A stretch of DNA of 64,000 nt from Nocardia brasiliensis ATCC 700358 (GCF_000250675.2 NC_018681.1:3534001-3598000), one strand, 5' to 3'. Positions 1 to 8,697 are shown, counted from the first letter of the stretch. Numbers and translations: made by a program. The notes: a model not told the origin generated them from the letters alone.

Positions 1-239
1 GGGGTGATCCGGATCAGCCCGGCTGCTTCCAGCGGACGCAGCGCCCGGCTGATCGCCGGGTCGGACACCGAAAGCGCTTGCGCCAGTTGGTGCTGGGTCA
101 TCGGCTCGTTCTCTTCGAGGGTGCCGAGCAGTCGCATCTGGCTGTAGCTCAACCCGCCCGAACTGTCCACCCGCCGTCGCGTGGCTTCGCCGAGCAAGAA
201 CACCACGCGATGCAGTAGATCGCCGAGTCCATCGTCCAT
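1..239 (-). CDS. MarR-family transcriptional regulator, N-terminal part (cut by window edge)
   Basis: The first 79 codons of a winged-helix regulator run leftward off the window. Visible are an N-terminal helix and the start of the winged HTH (SYSQMRLLGTLEENEPMTQ, then QLAQALSVSDPAISRALRPL), the usual MarR pattern in which a recognition helix precedes the wing. MarR proteins are dimeric repressors that release DNA on binding small phenolic or lipophilic ligands. The ATG at 237-239 lies 11 bases from an inverted repeat and 27 bases from a 12-base palindrome, so autoregulation is likely. The C-terminal dimerisation part is outside the window, so the ligand class cannot be judged. Confidence 0.8.
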   Translation of the reverse strand, partial: MDDGLGDLLHRVVFLLGEATRRRVDSSGGLSYSQMRLLGTLEENEPMTQHQLAQALSVSDPAISRALRPLEAAGLIRIT

Positions 240-250
240 GGGGCGAGTTT

Positions 251-278
251 ACCAGTATCTTTACTGGTTAATATTAAC
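251..278. promoter_or_regulatory. Operator region of the MarR gene: two overlapping palindromes
   Basis: ACCAGTA and TACTGGT form a perfect 7-base inverted repeat with a 4-base spacer (251-268). It overlaps the perfect 12-base palindrome GTTAATATTAAC at 267-278. The same 12-mer followed by C recurs before the membrane gene starting at 5722. Position just upstream of the MarR start suggests the binding site of that regulator. This is inference from symmetry and repetition. Confidence 0.6.
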
Positions 279-313
279 CTCACAATTCTCGGGTGTCCAT
301 TCGCCGTGCGGGC

Positions 314-1198
314 TCACCCCGCGCCGACGGTGCGGAACCCCGCGTTGCCCATGGTGGCATCGGGGGTGTTCGAGGAGCGGGCGGCATTGCGATATCTGGA
401 GCAGTAGCTGTCGTGGCAGAGATACGAACCGCCGCGTAATACCCGTGACTGTCCGGCCGAAGCGCCTTGCGGATCGCGCACGTGCCCTGTCCGGGCGTCG
501 TGCCCATAGGTGTTGGGGGAGAACCGATCCGAACACCACTCCCAGACGTTGCCTGCCATCTGCCACAGCCCGTACCCGTTGGGCCGGTACGAGCGCACCG
601 GCGCGGTGGTCAGATATCCGTCCTCCTGGGTGTTGTCGGTCGGGAACGTGCCCTGCCAGATATTCGCGCGCCACTCGCCGCCGGCGCCCGGGGCCTCGTC
701 GCCCCATGGATATCGGGCCCCCGGCAGGCCGCCGCGAGCGGCGAATTCCCACTCCGCCTCGGTCGGGAGACGCCGTCCGGCCCACTCGCAGTAGGCGACG
801 GCGTCGAACCAGGACACCTGCACGACCGGGTGCTCGGCCCGGTCCGCGATGCTCGAATGCCGTCCCTCCGGATGCCGCCAGTCGGCGCCCCGCACATCGA
901 TCCACCACGGTGCCCGCGGGTCACTCCCGAGGAGATCGCCCGGCTCGGCGGCCAGGACGAGGTGAAACACGGGGGAGCAGCCGAATCTTTCTGCGTCACT
1001 TACATATCCGGTCTCCTCGACGAATGTCGCGAACGCGGCATTGGTGACGGTGGTCGTATCGATCGTGAACGGCGAGAGTGCCACGGTGTGTACGGGCGTC
1101 TCCCCGTCGGCGTGGAATCCGTCGCGGTGCGCATCGCCCATCTCGAAGATCCCGCCGGGCACGTGTGCCTGTTCGATCGGGTGCCGTGCGGAACTCAT
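314..1198 (-). CDS. Formylglycine-generating enzyme (FGE/SUMF1 family, sulfatase activator)
   Basis: A 294-residue protein of the FGE-sulfatase family, which oxidises the active-site Cys of type I sulfatases to C-alpha-formylglycine. The start is the ATG at 1196-1198, which overlaps the TGA of the upstream MFS gene by four bases, although the frame stays open much further upstream. Family hallmarks are HPVVQVSWFDAVAYCEWAGR near residues 123-142, RLPTEAEWEFAARGG at 143-157, NVWEW at 217-221, and the copper-binding redox pair C261/C266 in SYLCHDSYC. The pair makes this a true FGE rather than a paralogue lacking the cysteines. It is the last gene of the PadR-sulfatase-MFS-FGE operon, so its natural client is almost certainly the sulfatase two genes upstream. 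Confidence 0.93.
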   Translation of the reverse strand: MSSARHPIEQAHVPGGIFEMGDAHRDGFHADGETPVHTVALSPFTIDTTTVTNAAFATFVEETGYVSDAERFGCSPVFHLVLAAEPGDLLGSDPRAPWWIDVRGADWRHPEGRHSSIADRAEHPVVQVSWFDAVAYCEWAGRRLPTEAEWEFAARGGLPGARYPWGDEAPGAGGEWRANIWQGTFPTDNTQEDGYLTTAPVRSYRPNGYGLWQMAGNVWEWCSDRFSPNTYGHDARTGHVRDPQGASAGQSRVLRGGSYLCHDSYCSRYRNAARSSNTPDATMGNAGFRTVGAG

Positions 1199-2514
1199 CC
1201 GGCCGCCGTGGTTCGGGCCCGCTCGGCCAGCAGGGCGCGTTGCCGTTCGACATCGCGTGGATAGGTGCGATAGAGCAGGGTGCAGAACGCGGCGTTGACG
1301 AGCATGAGAACGCCTGGGATCCACAGCATTACCCCGCGCAGGCCGATCACGTCGGTGAGCAGTCCGGCGGCGAGGTTGAACAGCGCGTAGGCGAGGGCCT
1401 CGAACACCGAGAGTAGCAATGCGAAAGCGGCGCCGCGCATTTCGGGCGGCACGACCGCGGCCACGATGGGCCGGTTCACCCCGGGATTGAGACCCTGCAG
1501 GAAGCCCAGGACCGCCCAGAAGCCGGCGAAGATCTCGATGCCGCCCCAGTCGTGCTGGGTGCCGACCAGGGCGACGGCCCCGAAGCCGAGCTGGGCGAAC
1601 TGCAGGACGATGATGCGTCCGGTCCGCGGCAGCCGGTTCTGCAGGAAGTCGGTGGCCAGGCTGCCGCCGAAGGTGCCGAACAGGTAGCCGATGCCGAAGG
1701 GCAGGGTGACGATCGAAGCGACCGCGGTGGTGAAGCCGTAGGTGTGGACGAGGAAGACGATGCCGAAGCTGGCGATCAGCAGGTGACCCGAGATCAGCCG
1801 TTGGATCAGCATGAGCGTGAACGTGGGAATCCGCAGCATCAATCGTACTTTGGCCCAGGTGATCTGGTTGTCGTCGGTGGGCGGCGCGGTGGTTTCGCTG
1901 GCGCCGACGGCGGGGTCGGTGAAGAACACGGCCAGCAGCACGGCGGTCAGGATGGTGATGGCGCCCCAGGCGAAGAACCCGTAGCGCCAGCCGTCGGGCA
2001 CGCGCGACAACTGCCCGATCAGCGGTCCGAGCAGCGAGCCGAGCAGTGAGATCACGCCCCACGTGTAACCATTGGCGCGACCGCGGGATTCGTCGTCGAA
2101 CAGGTCGGCGGTGATCTCGCTGGCGATCGGCAGTGCCGCGGCGATGAACACGGCGGACAGTCCGTACAACAGAATGAGCTGGGTATAGTTCTGTGCGAGA
2201 CCGGTTGCGGCAGTGGCGATTCCGGCGAGTCCGGAGGCGATCGCGAAGGCGGTCTTGCGGTTCGTCCGGCGCGCCACCCACGCCCACAGCGGTCCGCAGA
2301 CGACGCTGATGAACTTGCCGATCGAGGTCAGATAGCCGACCGCCGCCGCGGGGGCGGCGACCGCGGTGACGATGACCGGGGCGAGGGTGCTGAGCACACT
2401 GGACTCGTTGTTGTCGGCCCAGAGCGGTGCGACGACGAGGGCGAGTTTGCGCCAGCGGTGCGGGACGTGCGTGGCGGTGCGTGCCGGGGTCGCCGATACG
2501 ACGGTGTCTGTCAT
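1195..2514 (-). CDS. MFS transporter
   Basis: A 439-residue integral membrane protein with about 12 hydrophobic segments and the MFS motif A region between TM2 and TM3 (GPLWAWVARRTNRKTA). A second loop (DDESRGRANGYTWGVISLLGSLLGPLIG) matches the TM4-TM5 region of drug/metabolite MFS carriers. It overlaps the FGE gene by ATGA and follows the sulfatase, so the most economical role is uptake or export of a sulfated or desulfated compound handled by that operon. The substrate cannot be read from sequence. It starts at the ATG at 2512-2514, 33 bases after the sulfatase stop. Confidence 0.88.
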   Translation of the reverse strand: MTDTVVSATPARTATHVPHRWRKLALVVAPLWADNNESSVLSTLAPVIVTAVAAPAAAVGYLTSIGKFISVVCGPLWAWVARRTNRKTAFAIASGLAGIATAATGLAQNYTQLILLYGLSAVFIAAALPIASEITADLFDDESRGRANGYTWGVISLLGSLLGPLIGQLSRVPDGWRYGFFAWGAITILTAVLLAVFFTDPAVGASETTAPPTDDNQITWAKVRLMLRIPTFTLMLIQRLISGHLLIASFGIVFLVHTYGFTTAVASIVTLPFGIGYLFGTFGGSLATDFLQNRLPRTGRIIVLQFAQLGFGAVALVGTQHDWGGIEIFAGFWAVLGFLQGLNPGVNRPIVAAVVPPEMRGAAFALLLSVFEALAYALFNLAAGLLTDVIGLRGVMLWIPGVLMLVNAAFCTLLYRTYPRDVERQRALLAERARTTAAG

Positions 2515-2547
2515 GGTGTGCCTCTTATGGAGTGGGGCGAAGGCCGG

Positions 2548-4320
2548 TCAGCTTGCGGCCAGTGCCCGATCGAGCTGAAAGAGAATTCGCCTGGTCAGCA
2601 TCGGGCTGAAGTCGGCGAGGTCGAGCAGGGTGGCCGAGCCGGTCTGCGCGGCGATGTCGGCGATCGCCGGACCGAGCGCGGCCTCGACGATCGCGCGGGT
2701 GCTCGCGGCCGCGAGCAGATCGGTGATCGGTGTGTTCACGCCTGGGCGTCCGGGCGGAAAGTCCGCCGGGACCGGTAGCGGCGCAACGGCTTCCAGATAG
2801 TTCTGCAGTTGCGCGCGGGCCCGCAGATGTCGCGAATCGGCGGGTCCGTCGAGCGGCAGGCCGAGCCGGGTGAATTGAGACTCAGGCGCGTCGTGCGCCC
2901 GCATGAGTTCCAGCAGGAGCGTGACCATGCGCAACTCGAGATCGTCATCGATTAGCGGATTCTCTTGATGCGGGTCACTTTCCAGATCGAACAGAGCCGT
3001 ACCGAAGGTGAACGGGTCGCCGACGGCGAAGCCGGGCACCCGCAGCACCGGGACACTCTTGGAGAACGGGAGCGGGTCGACGAGTTGTGCGTCCGCCAAT
3101 TCCACTGGGGTGAAACGGGATGCCATGTGCGTAGGCATCAGCGTGTGCTCGAAAAGCGGCGCGTTGCCCGGCTCGGCCGGGGCGCGCAGGTACACATAGC
3201 GGCCGTCGGTGACGTTCACGTGTCCGCCGAAGATGCCGAACAGCGCGCCGGTGCGATGGGGGCCCGGTGCCGGTTCGCGCAGCAGCGGCAGCAGGGACCG
3301 CCCGCGCATGTCCGGGGTCGGCTCCAGGCCGAAGAAGTCCAGCAGCGTGGGACCGAAGTCGATCGTCTGCACCAGTTCCGGGCAGGTGCCCGCCTGCGTA
3401 CGGGCCACCGGATCCCACACGAACAGCGGCGTATGGATGTTCTCGTCGTACCAGGGCTGCACGTTCTTGCCCCACCAGCCGTGCTCACCGAGCAGGAAGC
3501 CGTGGTCGGTGCACACGATCAGCAGCGTGTCGTCCCACAGGTTCAGCTCGTCGAAGAGGTCGAGGACCCGGCCCAGCGACGCGTCACACATGGTCAACAG
3601 CGCCGCGTACTCGGCCCGCATGCGCTGCACGGTTTCCGAATCCTCGGTCGCCCGTTTGTAATCGGGCCACGCCGGGGCCTCGTCCGGAGTGTCCAGGGCA
3701 GGGTAGTGGCGCTGGTGCTCGCGGTGGGAGAAGTACGGCTCGTGCGGGTCGAAGCACTCGATCTGTAAGAACCACGCGTCCTCGGTGTGATTGGCGTGGA
3801 TGAACTCCAGCCCGGCGTGCACGGTCCGGATCTGTGGGTGATCGGCCGCCTCGGTCAGGTACTGCCGGTTCACCAGATCCTGCCGCCACAGCTGGTGGCG
3901 GACGCGGCGGGGGCTCTGCGGTTGCGGCGGATCGGCGACCTGGCCCTTCCACGCGTCGCCTTCTTGGCCGCGGAAGAACTCGAAGGTGCGGAAGCGGGTG
4001 TGATAGGTCGCTCCGCCGTCCTCCCAGTAGTGCGGATGGTCGGTCACCAGATGTGGGTATACCCCAGCGGCGGAAAGCATTTCGGGTACTGAATCGTCGA
4101 AGGGCTCCAGTGGTCCCCAGGATCGGTGCAGGAAATTGTGGCGGCCGGTGTGCATCTCCCGGCGGGCGGGCATGCACGGCATCGAGCCGCCGTAGCAGTG
4201 GTCGAACCGCACGGTGCGTGCGGCGAGCCGGGTGAAGTTCGGGGCGTGCACCCAGTCCGAGCCGTACGGCGGCAGGAGCCGGCGGTTGAGACTGTCGAAC
4301 AACATCAGGACCGCGCGCAT
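2548..4320 (-). CDS. Type I sulfatase / alkaline-phosphatase superfamily hydrolase
   Basis: A 590-residue sulfatase. The start is the ATG at 4318-4320, sharing one base with the PadR stop codon (TGATG), although the open frame continues upstream. The N-terminal metal site FDSLNRR (D9) is followed by the formylglycine motif C49-M-P-A-R53 and EMHTGR, so the Cys-type nucleophile is intact and can be matured by the FGE of the same operon. Further metal and structure motifs are FDPHEPYF, TDHGFLLGEHGWWGK and LVQTIDFGPTLLDFFGL. There is no signal peptide, so it should be cytoplasmic. It is close to the arylsulfatase / phosphonate monoester hydrolase branch. The substrate is unknown. Confidence 0.92.
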   Translation of the reverse strand: MRAVLMLFDSLNRRLLPPYGSDWVHAPNFTRLAARTVRFDHCYGGSMPCMPARREMHTGRHNFLHRSWGPLEPFDDSVPEMLSAAGVYPHLVTDHPHYWEDGGATYHTRFRTFEFFRGQEGDAWKGQVADPPQPQSPRRVRHQLWRQDLVNRQYLTEAADHPQIRTVHAGLEFIHANHTEDAWFLQIECFDPHEPYFSHREHQRHYPALDTPDEAPAWPDYKRATEDSETVQRMRAEYAALLTMCDASLGRVLDLFDELNLWDDTLLIVCTDHGFLLGEHGWWGKNVQPWYDENIHTPLFVWDPVARTQAGTCPELVQTIDFGPTLLDFFGLEPTPDMRGRSLLPLLREPAPGPHRTGALFGIFGGHVNVTDGRYVYLRAPAEPGNAPLFEHTLMPTHMASRFTPVELADAQLVDPLPFSKSVPVLRVPGFAVGDPFTFGTALFDLESDPHQENPLIDDDLELRMVTLLLELMRAHDAPESQFTRLGLPLDGPADSRHLRARAQLQNYLEAVAPLPVPADFPPGRPGVNTPITDLLAAASTRAIVEAALGPAIADIAAQTGSATLLDLADFSPMLTRRILFQLDRALAAS

Positions 4321-4925
4321 CAGCTGCTCGCCTTCGAACGGCCGGAGCGTTCGGTCGCCGCGGCGTCCGCACGGTCTCGCATCACCTCTTGTAACTGCTC
4401 GAGCCACGCGATCCATTCGTCGATCTGCCGCTCGCCTTGGTGCCGGATCTGGTGGGCGATGAAATCCAAGGCCTCGGCATCGATATCGGCGCGGTCGGCG
4501 TCGGTCTCGGTGTCGTACGGGCGATTTCGGTTGAGCCGTACCTGTTCGCGTCGCGCGGCCAGCTCTTCCCGCACGAGGTCGAGCATGCCGGGTTCGCGCA
4601 GCATCATGCCCACGCGGAGCCGGAACGCGAACTCCGGATCCTGGAATCGGCGCGGCGGCACATACGGGGACCGCACCCAGTGCCGGAGCCGTTGCATCCC
4701 GGCGTCGGTGACGGTGTACATCTTCGCGTCCGGTCCGCCGTCGCGGGGATCGGTCCGCGACTCGACCGAGCCTTCGGCCTGCAGCCGGTTCAATTCGCGG
4801 TAGATCTGGCTGCCGTGGCGGTCCAGGCCGACGAACTTGCCTTCCACCTCGCACCACCGTTTGATGTCGTAGCCGCTCATGGCCCGGGCTGCCACCAGCC
4901 CCAGGAGCGGGAATTCGAGCTTCAT
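4320..4925 (-). CDS. PadR-family transcriptional regulator
   Basis: A 201-residue PadR-type repressor. The N-terminal winged helix has the family signature (LLGLVAARAMSGYDIKRW at residues 8-25, then SQIYRELNRLQAEGSVESR and YTVTDAGMQRLRHW). The C-terminal half is a long helical, charged dimerisation region of the Vir_act_alpha_C type. It is the first gene of the operon with sulfatase, MFS and FGE, and a 7-base inverted repeat lies 16 bases upstream of its ATG. Local autoregulated repression of the sulfatase operon, relieved by an aromatic ligand or the sulfatase substrate, is the likely role. That role is inferred from position. Confidence 0.9.
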   Translation of the reverse strand: MKLEFPLLGLVAARAMSGYDIKRWCEVEGKFVGLDRHGSQIYRELNRLQAEGSVESRTDPRDGGPDAKMYTVTDAGMQRLRHWVRSPYVPPRRFQDPEFAFRLRVGMMLREPGMLDLVREELAARREQVRLNRNRPYDTETDADRADIDAEALDFIAHQIRHQGERQIDEWIAWLEQLQEVMRDRADAAATERSGRSKASS

Positions 4926-4941
4926 CGCGCCCTCTCTGACT

Positions 4942-4972
4942 TAGGTGCGGATGCACCTAGATGCAAAAGCAT
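4942..4972. promoter_or_regulatory. Probable PadR operator
   Basis: TAGGTGC and GCACCTA form a perfect 7-base inverted repeat around GGAT (4942-4959). It is followed at once by ATGC-AAAA-GCAT (4961-4972). The repeats sit 16-47 bases before the PadR start, where a -10 region and transcript start would lie. No gene is supported between 4973 and 5149; the open frames there lack recognisable domains. Confidence 0.5.
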
Positions 4973-5149
4973 ATAGCGCTCTCGATGCGGGCGCCATCGG
5001 AAGGCGTTGGTGTGAAGGCGATTTCGGGCGTGTCGGCGAAAGTCGCACTCGCGGCGTGTCTTCGGCGATCTTGTCCTGCGGCAGCTGCGCGTCGGCGGCG
5101 GCTCGAATGCCGATGGCACCGATTCCGCCGCTGATCACGACCGGGCTGT

Positions 5150-5722
5150 TCACGCCCGCAGGCTGCCGACCTCCTGTGCGGAGTTGCTCGACGGGCCTGT
5201 GGCGGTTGCTGTTTCGTTGGTGGCCAGTCGCTGCGAGTACCAGGCGAGGGCGATCAGCACCGCCGGGAAGAGCAGGTCGCAGACCAGGACGCCGCCGGTG
5301 TTGCCCGGAGCGTGGTCGCCGTGCGCGAACCACTGGTAGACGTGGCCGATCAGCGCGCCCCACAAGAACATTCCGGCGCCGAGGCCGACGGTGATGCGTT
5401 CGCGGGCCGTGGCCGAGGATGCGGCCGCGCGGAAGCCCATCACGGCGAGTCCGAGGTTGGCGAAGGCGATTTCGAACTGGAACGGTGTGGCGGCGAAGCC
5501 GATGGACGTCGCCATCTGTTCCGGGATGGTCAGGAACGCGATCGTCATCCACAAGCTGCCGAAGCCCAGCGCCGCGACGGCCCACCACCGCTGCCAGGTC
5601 TCCAGGGTGGCCTGACGGGAGGTGCTGTGCCGAGTCCGGACGGCAGCGCCGACGACCGCGACGAGCGGCCAGATCAGGGGGAGGGCGGTCTGTGTGAGGT
5701 AAGTCGGTGTGCTCATACCCAT
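5150..5722 (-). CDS. DUF6790-like four-TM membrane protein
   Basis: A 190-residue membrane protein with about five hydrophobic segments (near residues 10-27, 48-66, 80-98, 112-128 and 143-160). Conserved-looking polar residues sit inside or next to them (FGSLWMTIAF, FEIAFANLGLAVMGFRA, GALIGHVYQWFAHGDHAPGNTG). The HVYQW and GDHAPGNTG loop resembles the uncharacterised DUF6790 family; this assignment is from memory of the family pattern. The start is ATG at 5720-5722, only one base from a 34-base operator-like inverted repeat, so the transcript may be leaderless or very short-leadered. The operator core is shared with the MarR gene at the left edge, suggesting control by that MarR. Confidence 0.7.
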   Translation of the reverse strand: MGMSTPTYLTQTALPLIWPLVAVVGAAVRTRHSTSRQATLETWQRWWAVAALGFGSLWMTIAFLTIPEQMATSIGFAATPFQFEIAFANLGLAVMGFRAAASSATARERITVGLGAGMFLWGALIGHVYQWFAHGDHAPGNTGGVLVCDLLFPAVLIALAWYSQRLATNETATATGPSSNSAQEVGSLRA

Positions 5723-5723
5723 G

Positions 5724-5757
5724 AGTCTTGCATAGTTAATATTAACCGCGCAAGACT
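5724..5757. promoter_or_regulatory. Operator-like palindrome before the membrane-protein gene, shared with the MarR promoter
   Basis: AGTCTTGC and GCAAGACT are perfect 8-base arms (5724-5731 and 5750-5757) enclosing the 12-base palindrome GTTAATATTAAC at 5735-5746. The core followed by C is identical to 267-279. It lies between the divergent membrane-protein gene and the P450, so it could control either or both. Confidence 0.6.
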
Positions 5758-5842
5758 TGATGAAAATCCACCCCGTCGGGTGGTAGTGGTGCCGTTCGGG
5801 ATTGCCGACAATGGTGGGTGGTCTTGCGGTAGGGAGTCGGTC

Positions 5843-7303
5843 ATGGACGAGCGGTCACCGAATCGGTGGATGGTAGAAGCGATTCGCCGGGTGACGGGCC
5901 GAGGGCCTGTCGTCGCGGTCGACAGCGCTGCGAGAAAGCACACGGCTGCGCCGATCGCGGTGGCGCCGGGCCGGCTGCCGGTACTGGGGCATCTGGTGTC
6001 GCTGCTACGAGATCCGTTGGGGTTCATGACTTCTCTGCCCGCGCACGGTGACCTGGTGGGGATCGGCCTCGGGCCGATGACGGCGGTGGTGATCTGCGAT
6101 CTCGAGCTGACCAGGCAGGTACTGCGTCAGGACCGCATCTTCGACAAAGGCGGACCGTTGTTCGACAGCGGGCGCGAACTGGTCGGGGAGGGCTTGGCGA
6201 CGTGCCCGCACGCGAAACATCGACGGCAACGCCGGCTGCTGCAACCAGCGTTCCATGCCAAGCGCCTCACCGGGTACACGCCCGTGATGGCCCAGAAGAT
6301 CGCCGAACTGGTCGACTCCTGGCCGGACGGTCAGGTCGTCGATGTGAAAGCCGAACTGCACACCTTCGCCGCCCGGGTGATCGCGGCGACACTGTTCGAT
6401 CAAGCGATCTCGGAGGCGACCCAGGAACGGCTCCTGCACGACGTCGAAGCCGTTTTCGCCGGTGCGATGCGGCACGCGATCGTGCCGGAGTGGATGCGCC
6501 GGTGGCCGATCGTGGGCAATCGGGCCTGCATCGAGGCGGCGGCCGAGGCACGTGCCATCCTCGGGGAACTGGTGGCCGCGCGCCGCGCCGCCGGCGACGA
6601 TCACGGTGATCTGTTCTCGGCCTTGGTATTTGCCCAAGACAGTCAGGGCGGCGGGCGATTGACCGAAGGCGAGATCGTCGATCAGGTGCTCACGTTCTTC
6701 TTCGCGGGCACCGACACCAGTGCCGCGACATTGGCCTGGGCGCTGATCCTGCTCGACCAGCACCCCGAGTTCGCTGCCCGCGTGCACGCCGAGGTCGACA
6801 CCGTGCTGGCCGGCCGTCCCGCGGTCAGCGCGGACCTGCCGAGTCTGCAATTCACCGGCCAGGTGATCGACGAAGTCCTGCGCCTGCACCCACCGGGCTG
6901 GCTGCAGACTCGGACGGTGACCGAGGACACCGAACTCGGCGGACATTCGCTGGTCGCCGGCACCACCGTCATCTACAGCTCATACCTGATCCAGCATCGA
7001 GCCGACCTGTATCCCGACCCCGAACGTTTCGATCCGGACCGCTTCGCCCCCGACCGCGGCACGCCACCCGCGCGTGACGCGATGCTGCCGTTCGCCGCCG
7101 GCGCCCGCAAATGCATCGGCGACACCTTCGCCCTGGCCGAAGCCACCCTCGCGTTGGCGACCATCGCGGCCCGATGGCAGCTGCACACCGTCCCCGGCAC
7201 CGACACCAGCCCCACCCTTGCCGTAGTACCCCAACCTCGGCAACTGCGAATGCAAGTCACCGCCCGCGCACCCCAAACCACCCGAACCAGCAACACCGCG
7301 TGA
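5843..7303 (+). CDS. Cytochrome P450
   Basis: A 486-residue P450 heme monooxygenase. The start is the ATG at 5843 with AGGGAG about ten bases upstream; the frame is open further upstream but overlaps the divergent gene. Motifs: proline-rich N-terminus PGRLPVLGH (42-50), I-helix FFFAGTDTSAATLAW with the oxygen-activating AGTDT (288-292), K-helix E344-V-L-R347, and heme loop PFAAGARKCIG with the axial Cys424. The order and the KCIG..A.AEA ending resemble the CYP class with longer N-termini seen in carotenoid, fatty-acid or steroid oxidation. No ferredoxin or reductase gene is adjacent. It is transcribed away from the membrane protein at 5722, with the MarR-like operator between them. Confidence 0.93.
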   Translation: MDERSPNRWMVEAIRRVTGRGPVVAVDSAARKHTAAPIAVAPGRLPVLGHLVSLLRDPLGFMTSLPAHGDLVGIGLGPMTAVVICDLELTRQVLRQDRIFDKGGPLFDSGRELVGEGLATCPHAKHRRQRRLLQPAFHAKRLTGYTPVMAQKIAELVDSWPDGQVVDVKAELHTFAARVIAATLFDQAISEATQERLLHDVEAVFAGAMRHAIVPEWMRRWPIVGNRACIEAAAEARAILGELVAARRAAGDDHGDLFSALVFAQDSQGGGRLTEGEIVDQVLTFFFAGTDTSAATLAWALILLDQHPEFAARVHAEVDTVLAGRPAVSADLPSLQFTGQVIDEVLRLHPPGWLQTRTVTEDTELGGHSLVAGTTVIYSSYLIQHRADLYPDPERFDPDRFAPDRGTPPARDAMLPFAAGARKCIGDTFALAEATLALATIAARWQLHTVPGTDTSPTLAVVPQPRQLRMQVTARAPQTTRTSNTA

Positions 7304-7483
7304 GCGGTCAGTGAGCTCCGGGTGCGGCTCCTGATCTATTCCGCCCCAAGTGTGATCCGAGCGAATGCCTCTGTGTAGCAATGGAACTCGATCATGCCAT
7401 CGCGCGAGACAGAAATCGTGCCGACGGGGCCTGCTCTTCTGGGCAAGCTCAGGTAACGAAGGCGGACAATGGGAACGGGCGGC

Positions 7484-7690
7484 TCAGGGCTCAGTGAGGT
7501 GAGCGGTCGCGGTGGCGGCGCGCTCGGCCATTTCGCGCAGGTGCTGTGCGACCTCGGCGGGTTCCAGCAGGGTGTATGGCATCGGCAAGAGCGCGATATT
7601 GTACGCGAGGTATTGCGGTGTGTCCGGGAATGTGGTGAGTAGGCAACGGGATTCGTCGATGGATTCCAGGACGCCCTGCCGTGCGGCTTC
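7484..7690 (-). pseudogene. Remnant of a WYL-domain (YafY-type) transcriptional regulator, C-terminal piece
   Basis: About 65 codons ending at 7484 read as the last part of a WYL regulator: an ESIDESRCLLTT-like strand, then PQYLAYNIALLPMPYTLLEPAEVAQHLREMAERA. These match the WCX tail in which a hydrophobic strand precedes LEPpELaeHLrelA. No HTH or WYL core precedes it; the frame upstream (to 7753) is basic, low-complexity sequence. The rest of 7304-7812 shows no supportable gene. This is therefore best read as a decayed fragment. Confidence is limited because only a short tail is preserved. Confidence 0.5.
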
Positions 7691-7812
7691 GTGCGCACAT
7701 CGGCACGGTCGCGTCACTCGATGACGCGATCCCCGCGCTGAACCCGACCACACGACGTAAAGGCAAGACCGTTATTCGCGTGCGGTCCTGAGTTCTTCGC
7801 TCGCCCTGCGCT

Positions 7813-8697
7813 TTACGGGCGGCTCGCCCGCAGTATGCGGACGGGCCGCAGTGCTTGGGGATCGTCCTCGAAGTCCGCGGACCCACCGAGGTAACCGGCG
7901 ATGAGGTCCGCGGCCGCGTGGTCTTCGACCTCGGCGAGGCCTAGCGCGCGCAGTTGTGCTGCGATGTCGTCGGGAGTGAAGTAGCTGAACCAAGGTTCGC
8001 CGACAGCTGCCGCCCGCTCTGCGCGTGCCAGCAACTCCGCGCGATTCGCGCCGGTGTCCGCCAGGTAGTCGAAGACCACCTCGACCGGCGCCGCTTGACC
8101 GGCAATGTATTCCAGGGTGGCGGTGGCGGCGTCGGGCGTCAGATAGAAGACGACGCCGAGCCACACGAACACGGCCGGCTCGGACCGGCTGAATCCGGCA
8201 CTCGCCAATTCGGTTGCCAGCAGGTCGGTTTCGAAGTCGACCGGTACGAAAGCCGACAGTTCGGGCAGGTCGATACCGGCTGCGGCGAGCAGTTGCCGTT
8301 TCCACGCCTGGGTCGCGGGATGGTCGACCTCGAATACCCGCAGCCCGGGGTGCGGGTTGCGGTAGGCGAAGGTATCCAGACCCGCGCCGAGGATCACGAC
8401 CTGTCGCAGGCCCGCCGCGACGGCTTCGGCCACCCGATCCTCGGCGAATCGGGAACGAGCGGCGAAGAACAGCCGCCGGGGCCGATCGCTGACGCCGAGC
8501 CGCAGAAGTCCCAGGTCATCATCACTATCGGAACGATTCGCCGCGGGCCGCCCCGCTTTCGTCAGCTCATCCACCCCGACACCCAGCAGCGGCACCGCCA
8601 GGGGATCCGTGAGAATCCGGGGCTGATCAGCGATTTGGTGATAGGCACGCGCGTAAGCAGTCGCGAGCGCAGTCCGGCTCGGTCCCTCGTTCTCCAT
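7813..8697 (-). CDS. SAM-dependent methyltransferase, leucine-carboxyl-methyltransferase (LCM) family
   Basis: A 294-residue protein of the actinobacterial LCM-like family, many copies of which occur in mycobacteria and nocardiae. The pattern is clear: SRTALATAYARAYHQ at the N-terminus, ILTDPLAVPLLG, RSRFAEDRVAEAVAAG, and the SAM loop VVILGAGLDTFAYR with FEVDHPATQAWKR. The family is known for O-methylation of carboxyl groups on small molecules and proteins, but the substrate of this paralogue is unknown. It stands alone on the minus strand between the WYL remnant and a divergent ABC transporter. Confidence 0.9.
   Translation of the reverse strand: MENEGPSRTALATAYARAYHQIADQPRILTDPLAVPLLGVGVDELTKAGRPAANRSDSDDDLGLLRLGVSDRPRRLFFAARSRFAEDRVAEAVAAGLRQVVILGAGLDTFAYRNPHPGLRVFEVDHPATQAWKRQLLAAAGIDLPELSAFVPVDFETDLLATELASAGFSRSEPAVFVWLGVVFYLTPDAATATLEYIAGQAAPVEVVFDYLADTGANRAELLARAERAAAVGEPWFSYFTPDDIAAQLRALGLAEVEDHAAADLIAGYLGGSADFEDDPQALRPVRILRASRP

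Noticed and set aside
1199..2287. Long open frame extending the FGE gene upstream to 657 codons
   Set aside because: It runs antiparallel in frame through the MFS gene and is Arg/Pro/His-rich shadow sequence. FGE homology and the ATGA overlap place the start at 1198.
4941..5149. Possible gene fragment between the PadR and DUF6790-like genes (GGIGAIGIRAAADAQL in one frame)
   Set aside because: Too short and isolated to assign; no start or domain support.
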